Shown: one piece after another, positions 49,102 through 58,700 of the stretch
Position numbering within the stretch: the stretch's first letter is position 1
How the letters are laid out: the number at the start of each line of letters is the position of its first letter
NCBI GenBank assembly: GCA_946621635.1
Contig: CAMOOR010000003.1
Location: 1 to 64,000 of the forward strand
DNA length: 64,000 nt
Source of the DNA: Colimorpha sp002372855
GTDB lineage: Bacteria > Bacteroidota > Bacteroidia > Bacteroidales > P3
Direction of reading: 5' to 3'
Position numbers and translations under genes: made by a program
Notes under the pieces: model-generated
Seen by the model: the letters and a program-made list of their open reading frames with translations, nothing else
Databases searched by the model: none
Told to the model about the DNA's origin: nothing

Positions 49102-51903
49102 CTATAGTTTAAGATACTTTGCGGTATAGGACTGTTTGCATTTGACGAGGTCTTCCGGAGTGCCTGCAAAGACCACGTTGCCGCCCTTGTCGCCACCTTC
49201 GGGTCCCATGTCTATCACCCAGTCGGCCACCTTGATAATGTCGTGGTGGTGTTCGATGACGACGATACTGTGGCCCCTCTCGATGAGACGGGAAAAGGCG
49301 GTCAGCAATTTCTGAATGTCATGAAAATGCAGACCTGTCGACGGTTCGTCGAAGATGAATAGCATCGGTTTTTCGGCCTCACCCTTCACCAAATAGGATG
49401 CCAGTTTGATGCGCTGGCATTCGCCACCCGAGAGCGAGCTGGACGACTGGCCAAGCTTTAGGTATCCCAATCCGACGTCCTGCAACGGAGTGAGGCGCGT
49501 ATGGATGGAGCGTGTTTCGTCGCTATCGAAGAATTCCACCGCCTGATCCACGGTCATCTCCAGCACCTCGCTGATGTTTTTGCCTTTATACAGAACCTCC
49601 AAGGCCTCATCCTTGTACCGGCTCCCGTGGCACTCTTCGCACAGCAGGTGCACATCGCTCATAAACTGCATGCTGACGGTCACATATCCTTCTCCCTGGC
49701 ACTCCTCGCAACGGCCGCCTTCCACGTTGAACGAGAAGAAGCCGCTCTTGTAGCCGCGTGTCTTCGCCAACGGTTGGCGGGCGTAGAGGTTGCGCACCTC
49801 GTCGAAGACTTTCATATACGTTGCCGGATTGCTGCGCGACGAGCGGCCGATGGGGTTCTGGTCCACCATTTCCACCGCAGCGATACGGCGCACATCGCCA
49901 TCCATGGCCATGCAGTCGCCCACATAGTCCGCGGCACCGTCGAAACGATGCTGCAGCACATCGTAGAGCACCCTGCGCACCAGGCTCGTCTTGCCCGAGC
50001 CGGACACTCCCGTCACCACCGTCAGCACTCCCAACGGGATATCCACATCGACATGCTTCAGGTTGTTGCAATAGGCGCCATGGATGGATATCCTGTCGCG
50101 CCACGGGCGACGGCTCTCCGGCACGTCGATACGCTTCTTGCCCGTAAGGTAGTCTGCCGTCAGCGAGTTCTTGGCCTTCGCCAGACCCTTCGGTGCCCCG
50201 GCATAGACCACCTCGCCCCCCAGCCTTCCAGCTCCGGGGCCGATGTCGATCAGCCAGTCGGCCGAACGGATAATGTCCTCGTCGTGTTCCACCACAATGA
50301 CGGTATTGCCAAGGTCGCGAAGCTTCTTCAAAACGTTGATAAGCTGACCCGTATCTCGCGAGTGAAGGCCTATCGACGGCTCGTCCAGAATATACATCGA
50401 CCCCACAAGCGAGCTGCCCAGCGAGGTGGCCAGATTGATTCGCTGGCTCTCGCCGCCGCTGAGGCTGTTGCTGGCGCGGTTCAACGTCAGGTAGCCCAGT
50501 CCGACATCCATCAGATAGCCCAACCTGTTCTTGATTTCGGTAATCAGGCGCGTCGTCATTTCCACCTCGTGGGGACGCAGACGCTGCTCAATGCCGGCGA
50601 ACCATTCCGTAAGGCTCGACACCGGCATTTCCACCAACTCGCTGATGCTCTTTCCGTCAATCTTCACATAGTCGGCATCTTTTCTTAACCTTCTCCCCTT
50701 GCAGTCGGGACAGACGGTCTTTCCCCTGTATCGCGCCAACATGACTCGATACTGTATCTTATAGCTCTGGCTCTCGACCCACTTGAAGAATCCATCGATT
50801 CCTTCCCATACCCCGTCGCCATGCCACAGGATGTTCTTCTGCTCTTCGGTGAGTTGGAAATAGGGGGTGTGTATCGGGAAATCAATCACCGCCGCGTGGC
50901 GGATAAACTCCCTCTTCACCTCCTGCATCTTGTCCCCGTTCCAGCACACCACGGCGTTCTCATATATACTCTTGCTCTTGTTCGGCACCACCATATTTTC
51001 GTCGATGCCGATGACACTGCCGTATCCCTGGCAGGTGGGACAGGCACCGTATGGGTTGTTGAAGGAGAAGAAGTTGGGATTGGGTTTCTCGAAGGTGATG
51101 CCGTCGGCCTCGAACCGGTTCGAAAACTCGCTGAACTTACCTCCGACCACTCCCACCACGCAGGCTCCCCTACCCTCGAAGAATGCGCTCTGCACGCTCT
51201 CCCCCACCCTCGCAGCCTGCTCGTCGTCGCCGGCATGCACCTCTATGCGGTCCACCACCAGCTGACAATCCTCAGGTTCACCCTTCTCCACTTTCCATTC
51301 CCCACTTTCCAGCCAGTCCTCAATCTTCACAATCGTTCCCTTTACCATCACCCTCACGTATCCTTCCTGCTTCAGTATCTCCAACTGGCTCCTCAGCGGA
51401 CGTTCTTTCGTCCCCGCCAGCGGTGCCATTATCAGCACCTTCTCGCCCTCATTCTGCTGCAGCACATAGTCCACCACATCGCTCACCGAATGCCTCTTCA
51501 CTTCGCAACCGGACACTGGCGAGTATGTCCGGCCAATCCTGGCAAACAACAGCTTCAGGTATTCATATATCTCAGTGCTCGTGCCCACCGTCGAGCGGGG
51601 GTTCGACGTGTTCACTTTCTGTTCGATAGCCACGGCCGGTGCCAGTCCGTGGATATAGTCCACTTCCGGCTTTGTCATCCTGCCCAGGAACTGCCTGGCA
51701 TAGGAGCTCATACTCTCCACGTATCGCCGCTGCCCCTCGGCAAACAATGTGTCGAAGGCCAGACTTGATTTGCCGCTGCCACTCAATCCCGTGATCACCA
51801 CAAGCTTCCCTTGCGGTATCGTCACATCAATATTCTTCAGGTTGTTCGCCCGTGCTCCTTTGATAAATATATCCACTTCTCGTTGCTTAATTACATTTTT
51901 CAA
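49102..51903 (-). CDS. uvrA: Excinuclease ABC subunit A (UvrA)
   Basis: DNA-damage recognition ATPase of nucleotide excision repair; 933 residues. Seen: Walker A GLSGSGKSSLAFDTL near 37, zinc-finger pairs (CPTCQGYGS; CPDCKGRRL; CEECQGEGYV; CEECHGSRY), signature LSGGESQRINLATSLGSSL, second Walker A GVSGSGKTSLVRRVL and second signature SLSGGECQRIKLAS. Residues about 197-207 (LESGEWKVEKGE) look like a degenerate GGAGARY word insert (51283-51312). With mfd at 55.7 kb the window holds two partners of transcription-coupled repair. Confidence 0.97.
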   Translation of the reverse strand: MKNVIKQREVDIFIKGARANNLKNIDVTIPQGKLVVITGLSGSGKSSLAFDTLFAEGQRRYVESMSSYARQFLGRMTKPEVDYIHGLAPAVAIEQKVNTSNPRSTVGTSTEIYEYLKLLFARIGRTYSPVSGCEVKRHSVSDVVDYVLQQNEGEKVLIMAPLAGTKERPLRSQLEILKQEGYVRVMVKGTIVKIEDWLESGEWKVEKGEPEDCQLVVDRIEVHAGDDEQAARVGESVQSAFFEGRGACVVGVVGGKFSEFSNRFEADGITFEKPNPNFFSFNNPYGACPTCQGYGSVIGIDENMVVPNKSKSIYENAVVCWNGDKMQEVKREFIRHAAVIDFPIHTPYFQLTEEQKNILWHGDGVWEGIDGFFKWVESQSYKIQYRVMLARYRGKTVCPDCKGRRLRKDADYVKIDGKSISELVEMPVSSLTEWFAGIEQRLRPHEVEMTTRLITEIKNRLGYLMDVGLGYLTLNRASNSLSGGESQRINLATSLGSSLVGSMYILDEPSIGLHSRDTGQLINVLKKLRDLGNTVIVVEHDEDIIRSADWLIDIGPGAGRLGGEVVYAGAPKGLAKAKNSLTADYLTGKKRIDVPESRRPWRDRISIHGAYCNNLKHVDVDIPLGVLTVVTGVSGSGKTSLVRRVLYDVLQHRFDGAADYVGDCMAMDGDVRRIAAVEMVDQNPIGRSSRSNPATYMKVFDEVRNLYARQPLAKTRGYKSGFFSFNVEGGRCEECQGEGYVTVSMQFMSDVHLLCEECHGSRYKDEALEVLYKGKNISEVLEMTVDQAVEFFDSDETRSIHTRLTPLQDVGLGYLKLGQSSSSLSGGECQRIKLASYLVKGEAEKPMLFIFDEPSTGLHFHDIQKLLTAFSRLIERGHSIVVIEHHHDIIKVADWVIDMGPEGGDKGGNVVFAGTPEDLVKCKQSYTAKYLKL
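51283..51312 (-). repeat. Degenerate GGAGARY word array in uvrA
   Basis: Plus-strand ttctccactttccattcccc followed by actttcc: four 7-bp units related to CTCTCCA. In frame, encoding SGEWKVEKGE. Weaker than the arrays in mfd and the ABC gene. Confidence 0.55.
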
Positions 51904-51913
51904 TCACTCATCA

Positions 51914-53398
51914 CTACTCTATCTTCATCTCAACCATCCGGCTCTTGCTGCCGTCCAGCGTAAGCATTACAATATCGCCATTCTCTCTTTTGGCTGCCGA
52001 CACCAGCGAGTGTTTCGTCTTCTGTTCCAACACCGTCTTCTTCACGTCGCCAGCGGCACTCACCGCATAGAGAACCAGATTGTTCTTGTCTCCCATCTCC
52101 AGCTCTTTGGCATCTTTGGCAATGTCATACGAGCCTGGATACTTCGGGTGCTCGCTCTTCACCAGACACACCGTGTCGCCCTTTGCGAAAAGGGCAATGT
52201 ACAACTTGTCGTCCATATTCTTCTGCATGTCGTTGCGACGCACATTCCTTGTCCACATCACGTTGCCGCTCTCGTCCATCGCCACCAGGTGAATTCCCTG
52301 GGTATAGTAGCTTGTCGACACCGTGCCGTTGGCATTCATGTAGTGCATCACATGCCTGTGACCCACGGCCAAAACGGCGCCATACGGCATGCGCACATAC
52401 GCCAATGGCGACACCATGGGGGCCATCTGGCTGCGCTGCACCTTCTTGGTCTTTTTGTTGAGCAGTATGTTCATGTCCTCGTTCTGGAAGGGGTGCATGA
52501 CGAATTTCGTCACACTCATCGAGTCCATGTCGAACGCCATGGACACCGTTCCTCCCACCATCCTGTCTTTCGGATTGCTGTCCCGGGGCGAGAACAAGCC
52601 GCCGCAAAGGACCTTCCGACCTACCACGTTCAGAATCTGCATGTCCTTGATTCTGTCGCAACTCATGGTCAGACCGTAGGTGTCGCCGCTCCGCGAGGTT
52701 ATCACGTTGATGGTGATGCGCTCGCCGTCGCTGACCTCCTCATATCCAAGGGTAATCATCTCGCCGTCGTTGCTCACGGCAATGCTGCTCGTCGTGCCGA
52801 CACCATATTCCTTTCGCCATATCTGCTCCATGGTCTCGTCGAACATCAGTGCCTCGGCGGAATACTGGAGCTTCTTCGTCATCTGCAACAGCATCAGCAC
52901 GCCCATATAGTCGCCGTTCTCGCTCACCGCACCCCACACATAGCTCCGGTCCGTCGGCGTTTTTTCGTATTGCAGCAGCGTGTCGATCTTGTTGTCCACC
53001 AGTTTCATACTGTCCAGCACCACACCCGCTCTCAGTATCAACACACTCTTCGTCTCGCTGCTGTCCACTAGCACCACGTCGGCAGTGCCGTCCACCAGTC
53101 TCGCCGTCACCACCTTGCACATGCGACTCATCGGCAGTTCCAGCCTGCCCAGCACTCTCAGGTTACGATCCACTTCCACCACCTGCCAGTCGTCGCTTCT
53201 CACAAAGCTCTTCGGACCGTCCTCCGTGCGTGTCAGCCAACAGTCATGCTCTCCGTGGCGACCCAGGTACCAGGCGTTCTGCACCGACTCCTCGTCCATC
53301 CACTTGCCCGGTTCGCCCTTGGCGATGGTGATATTCTGCGCCGCAGCACCACTCCATATCCCGCACACAACACTTATAATTGCTAAAAATCTCTTCAT
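51914..53398 (-). CDS. Hypothetical secreted beta-propeller-like protein
   Basis: A 494-residue exported protein (MKRFLAIISVVCGIWSGAAA, cleavage near AAQN). The body consists of repeated beta strands with VAMDESGNVMWTRNV, VSNDGEMITLGYEE and KRENGDIVMLTLDGSKSRM, a pattern typical of propeller or WD-like folds. No catalytic motif and no T9SS C-terminal domain. It lies 63 bp after porX, across a CACTTAACA word array, and 10 bp before uvrA. Function unknown. Confidence 0.72.
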   Translation of the reverse strand: MKRFLAIISVVCGIWSGAAAQNITIAKGEPGKWMDEESVQNAWYLGRHGEHDCWLTRTEDGPKSFVRSDDWQVVEVDRNLRVLGRLELPMSRMCKVVTARLVDGTADVVLVDSSETKSVLILRAGVVLDSMKLVDNKIDTLLQYEKTPTDRSYVWGAVSENGDYMGVLMLLQMTKKLQYSAEALMFDETMEQIWRKEYGVGTTSSIAVSNDGEMITLGYEEVSDGERITINVITSRSGDTYGLTMSCDRIKDMQILNVVGRKVLCGGLFSPRDSNPKDRMVGGTVSMAFDMDSMSVTKFVMHPFQNEDMNILLNKKTKKVQRSQMAPMVSPLAYVRMPYGAVLAVGHRHVMHYMNANGTVSTSYYTQGIHLVAMDESGNVMWTRNVRRNDMQKNMDDKLYIALFAKGDTVCLVKSEHPKYPGSYDIAKDAKELEMGDKNNLVLYAVSAAGDVKKTVLEQKTKHSLVSAAKRENGDIVMLTLDGSKSRMVEMKIE

Positions 53399-53420
53399 AT
53401 TGAAAACTGTTTATTTTATT

Positions 53421-53453
53421 CACTAAACACTTAACACTTAACACTTAACACTA
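53421..53453 (+). repeat. CACTTAACA word array between porX and the next gene
   Basis: cactaaacacttaacactta followed by acacttaacacta: four 9-bp units in the 63-bp gap after porX. ACT-cored like the arrays at 3146 and 62450. Confidence 0.75.
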
Positions 53454-53461
53454 ATAAAACC

Positions 53462-55018
53462 CTATCTTCTGCTCCTCATCACCACAAACGGCACCAACAC
53501 CTCCTCCATCGACAGGCCTCCGTGCTGGAAGGTGTTCGTGTAGTAGCGCACATACTCGTTGTAGTTGTTCGGATAGACAAAGAAGTCGTTTCCACGGCAG
53601 AAGATATAGGGGCTCGTCACGTGCAGCTTCGGCAGGAAGGCCCGCTTCGGGTCCTTCACCTCGAAGACATCCTTCGGATTGTAGTCCAGCAGCCGGCCCT
53701 GCTTGTAGCGCAGGTTGACGCTCACCTCGCGGTCGCCCTTCACCCTCACCGGATGGTCTATCTTCACACTCCCGTGGTCGGTCGTAATCACCACGTTCAC
53801 ATCCTTCTCGCTCAACTCCTTCAGTATCTCTATCAGCGGCGAATGCTCCAGCCAGCTCAGCGTCACACTGCGGTAGGCCTTCTCGTCCTCCGCCAGCTCG
53901 CGCACAATGTCGCTGTCGGTACGCGCATGGCTCAGCATGTCGATAAAGTTGTAGATGATGACGTTCAGTCCGTTGCGCATCAGCTCCGGCAGGCGGTCCA
54001 CCAGTTTTTTGCCGTACTGCGCGTTGAGCACCTTGTTGTAGCTCATCTTCACGCCGATGCCGTTCCTCCGCAGGTTCTCGCCCAGCAGCTCGGCCTCGTA
54101 CTGGTTCTTCCATCCCTCCTGGTCCTCGTTCAGCCAGTACTGTGGATACATCCGCTCTATTTCGCTCGGCATCAGGCCGGCGAACATAGCGTTGCGGGCA
54201 AACTGCGTCGTCGTGGGCAGGATGGCGTAGTACATCTCCTCGCGCTCGGTGCGCAGGTACTGCTCCAGCAGCGGCTGGACAAACTTCCATTGGTCGAAAC
54301 GGAAATTGTCTATCACTATCAGGAAGGTCGGACGTCCGTCTTTCAGCAACGGGAACATCCTCTCCTTCAGCACCGTGGGCGACATCAAAGGCCTGCCCTG
54401 GCCGCCGGCCACCCAGTTCAGGTAGTTCTCTTCGTAGAAGCGGCAGAACTGACGGTTGGCCTCTTCCTTCTGCGACATGAAGATGTCGTGGATGTTCTCG
54501 TCCTCGCTGCCCGCCAGCTCCAGGTCCCAGTAGACCATCTTGCGGTACACGTCCTTCCACTCCTCGGCATCCATCCGCCCGCCAATCATATTGCCAATCT
54601 CGCGAAACTCCTGCTGGTAGTTCATCGTGCTACGCTCGCTCTGCAGGCGCTTGCGCTCGGTATGCTTCTTCACCATCAGCCACAACTGGCTCGGACTCAC
54701 AGGCTTGATAAGGTAGTCGCTGATCTTTCCGCCCAGGGCATCTTCCATCAGACCCTCCTCCTCGCTCTTGGTCACCATCACCACCGGCAGCTGCGGCCAC
54801 TTCTCCTTCATCCTCCGCAGGGTCTCTATGCCGCTCAGGCCCGGCATCTGCTCGTCGAGGAACACCACGTCGGGCATCGCGCCGCCGCTTTCCAGCTCGT
54901 CCAGGGCGTCGCTTCCACTCTGCACAGCCGTCACCTCGCACCCTTTCTCCTTCAGAAAAAGCATGTGAGGCTTCAGCAAATCAATCTCGTCGTCGGCCCA
55001 TAATATCTTAGTCTGCAT
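53462..55018 (-). CDS. porX: T9SS regulator PorX (response regulator with PglZ/phosphatase domain)
   Basis: A two-component regulator of type IX secretion genes, partner of the kinase PorY and linked to the sigma factor SigP. The 518 residues comprise a receiver domain (1-120) with ILWADDEIDLLKPH, phosphoacceptor Asp near 55 in VVFLDEQMPGLSG, and Lys in DYLIKPVSPSQLW. A helical linker follows, then an alkaline-phosphatase-superfamily PglZ domain (about 210-500) with FLIVIDNFRFDQWK, ILPTTTQFARNAMFAG and VVITTDHGSVKI. The start MQTKILWADD at 55018 was chosen over 55084. Two TTGTACAA sites lie immediately upstream (55035-55078). Confidence 0.93.
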   Translation of the reverse strand: MQTKILWADDEIDLLKPHMLFLKEKGCEVTAVQSGSDALDELESGGAMPDVVFLDEQMPGLSGIETLRRMKEKWPQLPVVMVTKSEEEGLMEDALGGKISDYLIKPVSPSQLWLMVKKHTERKRLQSERSTMNYQQEFREIGNMIGGRMDAEEWKDVYRKMVYWDLELAGSEDENIHDIFMSQKEEANRQFCRFYEENYLNWVAGGQGRPLMSPTVLKERMFPLLKDGRPTFLIVIDNFRFDQWKFVQPLLEQYLRTEREEMYYAILPTTTQFARNAMFAGLMPSEIERMYPQYWLNEDQEGWKNQYEAELLGENLRRNGIGVKMSYNKVLNAQYGKKLVDRLPELMRNGLNVIIYNFIDMLSHARTDSDIVRELAEDEKAYRSVTLSWLEHSPLIEILKELSEKDVNVVITTDHGSVKIDHPVRVKGDREVSVNLRYKQGRLLDYNPKDVFEVKDPKRAFLPKLHVTSPYIFCRGNDFFVYPNNYNEYVRYYTNTFQHGGLSMEEVLVPFVVMRSRR

Positions 55019-55034
55019 AATCTTTCTTTTTATA

Positions 55035-55078
55035 TTTTGTACAATATAACGATGCTTCGCGAAAAATATTGTACAAAA
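55035..55078. promoter_or_regulatory. Paired TTGTACAA inverted repeat upstream of porX
   Basis: TTTTGTACAATA (55035-55046) and TATTGTACAAAA (55067-55078) are perfect inverted copies, each centred on the palindrome TTGTACAA, with centres 32 bp apart (three helical turns). They lie 17-60 bp before the porX ATG. Two equal sites on one DNA face suggest a dimeric regulator. Confidence 0.55.
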
Positions 55079-55090
55079 CAACAAAAAGAT

Positions 55091-55594
55091 TCAACGGTTC
55101 TCTTTCCCTTTGGCCAGCTTTGCTGCAGCGAAGGTGACAAGGTAATAGAACAACACCTCCAAGAAACAGAAAACGTAAGTCCGGATACACTCATTCGGAA
55201 TCAGCTGCCATGTGTAATCGTACACCACATGCGCCATATTGATAATCGGCATACCCACCAAAGCAAAACAGACCCGCCATATCGAACCGTCTGCGCTAAT
55301 CATGCCAATAATCAGAAACACAAGCAGCAACGTCGGGAAAACCATCAACCATCTCCAGTTCCGCACCCTCGGGTACAGCAATGTGGGCCCCACGGACAAA
55401 AGCATCTGCAAGAACAGGGCACACATCAAATCCATCGTCGGCTGCAATATCGTGTAGAAATCCCTGTTCGGATTGAAAAACACCAGCACCACGGCCCACA
55501 CTACCAGCCACACTACATCCAACGCCACATACAACAGCAAAAACATCGGCCAGTAGCCCAGTTCCCAACTTTTTATTCTGTCTACAATTTTCAT
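55091..55594 (-). CDS. Hypothetical membrane protein (four or five helices)
   Basis: A 167-residue inner-membrane protein with hydrophobic segments at MFLLLYVALDVVWLVVWAVV, MDLMCALFLQMLLSVGPTLL, WLMVFPTLLLVFLIIGMI, VCFALVGMPIINMAHVVY and YVFCFLEVLFYYLVTFAAA, ending in a basic tail (KLAKGKENR). No family recognised. It stands alone, 72 bp before porX and divergent from mfd. Its short length and lack of motifs leave the role open. Confidence 0.72.
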   Translation of the reverse strand: MKIVDRIKSWELGYWPMFLLLYVALDVVWLVVWAVVLVFFNPNRDFYTILQPTMDLMCALFLQMLLSVGPTLLYPRVRNWRWLMVFPTLLLVFLIIGMISADGSIWRVCFALVGMPIINMAHVVYDYTWQLIPNECIRTYVFCFLEVLFYYLVTFAAAKLAKGKENR

Positions 55595-55713
55595 AAGAAC
55601 CGCCTTTTACATCAAATAACGAATTCCTTACTCTTTTATTGCTTACATCATTTTTTTTCATCTAATTGTCAAACACAAATAATATTTTGTTTTTTTCATC
55701 GTTATATAAAGTT

Positions 55714-58700
55714 ATGATACTAACCGAACTCTACCAAGAGAGTGCGCTCCTCGCCCAGATAATCGACCGTTTGGGCAAGGAGCGTGCACGCCTTCATGTG
55801 GACGGCCTCGTGGGGTCGCTGCCTGCCGTCCTCGTCGCGTCACTGGCCCGCCGATGCCCCACCGTGAGCCAACTCGTCATCGCTCCCTCCAAGGAGGAGG
55901 CCTTTTACATGCAGAACGACATCGAGGCCCTGATGGGCATGAGCGGAGAACGGAGAACGGAGAACGGAGAGCAAACCGACGCAATGAGCTCTCCACTCTC
56001 CACTCTCCACTCTCCGCTCCAAGTGATGCTCTTCCCCACCTCCTACCGCAAGGCCTACCACTACGACACCGACCTCACCGACAACGCCAACCTCCTGATG
56101 CGTACCGAGGTGATGAAAACCCTCGGCGGCTCCGAGCCCGCCATCGTGGTCTCCTACCCCGAAGCCCTGGCCGAGAAGGTGGTGGCCCCACGGACCCTGG
56201 GAACCAAAACCTTGCGCGTGGCGCGAGGCAGCAAGATGGACATGTGGGACTTCGTGGAGAAGCTGGAGGACTTGGGCTTCGAGCGCGAGGACTTCGTCGT
56301 CGACCCCGGCCACTTCGCCGTGCGCGGCGGCATCGTCGACGTCTACTCCTTCGCCTCCGACCTGCCCTTCCGCATCGAGTTCTTCGACGACGTGGTCGAC
56401 TCCCTCCGCACCTACGACACCGTGTCTCAGCTCAGCGTCAAACAGCTGGACCGCATCGACATCGTCCCCAACCTGGAATCTTCCGCTGCCCAGCAACCCA
56501 GCAACTCGGCAACTCAGCAATTCCCAACCATGGTCTCCATCCTCGAATACTTCGGCAGCGAGGACATCGTCTGGACCCAGAGCCTCATGATGGCCGCCGA
56601 AACCATGGAGAAAATCCTGGCGGACACCCGCAAGGCCTACGACGAGCGCCTGGCCGACAAGGCCCACCCCATCGCCGGCACCCTGCCCAAGCCCGAGGAA
56701 ATCAGCTGCCCCGCCAACGAGTTCCTCCACCGTCTGCTGGAATGCAAGATTGTCGAATACGGCAACAGCCACTACTTCAGCCAGGCCGAACAACTGAAAG
56801 CCCAAAGCGAACCCCAGCCCGCCTTCAACAAGCAGTTCGACCTCCTCACTTCCAACCTCACCGGCTATGCCGAACGCGGCTACCAACTCCTCATCACCGT
56901 CAGCAACGAAAGCCAGGAGAAACGGCTGCAAAAGATTCTCAACGAAACCGTTGACACACAGCAACCCATCCCCCTGCAACTTCTCAACCTCAACCTCTCC
57001 CACGGCTTCATCGACCACGACCAGCACGTCCTCTGCTATACCGACCACGAAATTTTCGACCGCTACCACAAATACACCGTCAAGAACCTCAGCGCCGCCC
57101 ACGAGGCACTGACGCTCAAGGAGCTCTTCGAACTGAAGCCCGGCGACTTCGTCACCCATATCGACTACGGCGTGGGCCGTTTCAGCGGTCTGGAGAAAGT
57201 GACCGTCGACGGCAAGAGTCAGGAGCTCATACGCCTGATATACAAGAACAACGACGTCCTCTACATCTCCATCCACGGCCTGCACAAGATTTCGCGCTAT
57301 GTGGGCCGCGAGGGCGAGGCTCCGCAACTCAACCGCCTCGGCAGCAACACCTGGCAGGTGCTCAAAGCCAAGACCAAGCGCCAGGTGAAGGACATCGCCA
57401 AGGACCTCATAGCCCTCTACGCCAAACGCAAAGCCTCGCAGGGCTTCGCCTACAGCGCCGACAACTCCCTGCAGGAACAGATGGAGGCCTCCTTCCAGTA
57501 CGAGGACACCCCCGACCAGCTGAAAGCCACTCTCGCCGTCAAGCACGACATGGAGGACCGCGCCCCCATGGACCGCCTGGTCTGCGGCGACGTGGGCTTC
57601 GGCAAGACCGAGGTGGCCATCCGCGCCGCCTTCAAGGCCTGCTGCGACTCCAAGCAGGTGGCCGTCCTCGTGCCATCCACCATCCTCGCCTTCCAACACT
57701 ACAACACCTTCTGCCAACGACTTAAAGGCATGCCCGTGCGCGTCGACTACCTCAACCGTTTCCGCACCACCAAGGAGAAGAACCAGATATACAAGGACGT
57801 CGAAGACGGCAAAATCGACATCCTCATCGGCACCCACGCCATCACCAACAAGCAACTGAAGTTCAAGGACCTCGGACTCCTCATCATCGACGAGGAGCAG
57901 AAGTTCGGCGTCAGCGTCAAGGAGAAGCTGAAGGAGATGAAAGCCTCCGTCGACTGCCTCACCCTCACCGCCACGCCCATTCCCCGCACCCTCCAGTTCT
58001 CGCTCATGGGCGCCCGCGACCTCAGCGTCATCCAGACCCCGCCGCCCAACCGCCAACCCATCGAGACCGAACTCTCCGACTTCAGCGAGGAACTCATCCG
58101 CGACGCCATCAGCTTCGAGATGAGCCGCGGCGGTCAGACCTTCTTCATCTCCAACCGTGTGGAGAACCTGCCCGAGATGGCGGGCCTGGTGCAGCGTCTG
58201 GTGCCCGACGCCCGCGTGGCCATGGCCCACGGACGCATGGACGGCAAGGAGGCCGAAGAGACCCTCATACATTTCCTCGAAGGCGACATCGACGTGCTCG
58301 TGGCCACCTCCATCGTCGAAAACGGCCTGGACATCCCCAACGCCAACACCATGATTATCAACAACGCCCACCAGTTCGGCCTCAGCGACCTCCATCAGAT
58401 GCGCGGCCGCGTGGGCCGTTCCAACCGCAAGGCCTTCTGCTACATGCTCATCCCCTCCTACCTCTCCCTCACCCCCGACGCACAGAAACGCCTCAAGGCC
58501 ATCGAGGAGTTCTCCACCATCGGCAGTGGATTCAACATCGCCATGCGCGACCTCGACATCCGCGGCGCAGGCAACATCCTCGGCGCCGAGCAGTCCGGAT
58601 TCATCTCCGAGATAGGCTACGACATGTACCACAAGATTCTCAACGAGGCCATCGAGGAACTCAAGGAGAGCGACTTCAAGGATCTTTTCGCCGCCGAAGC

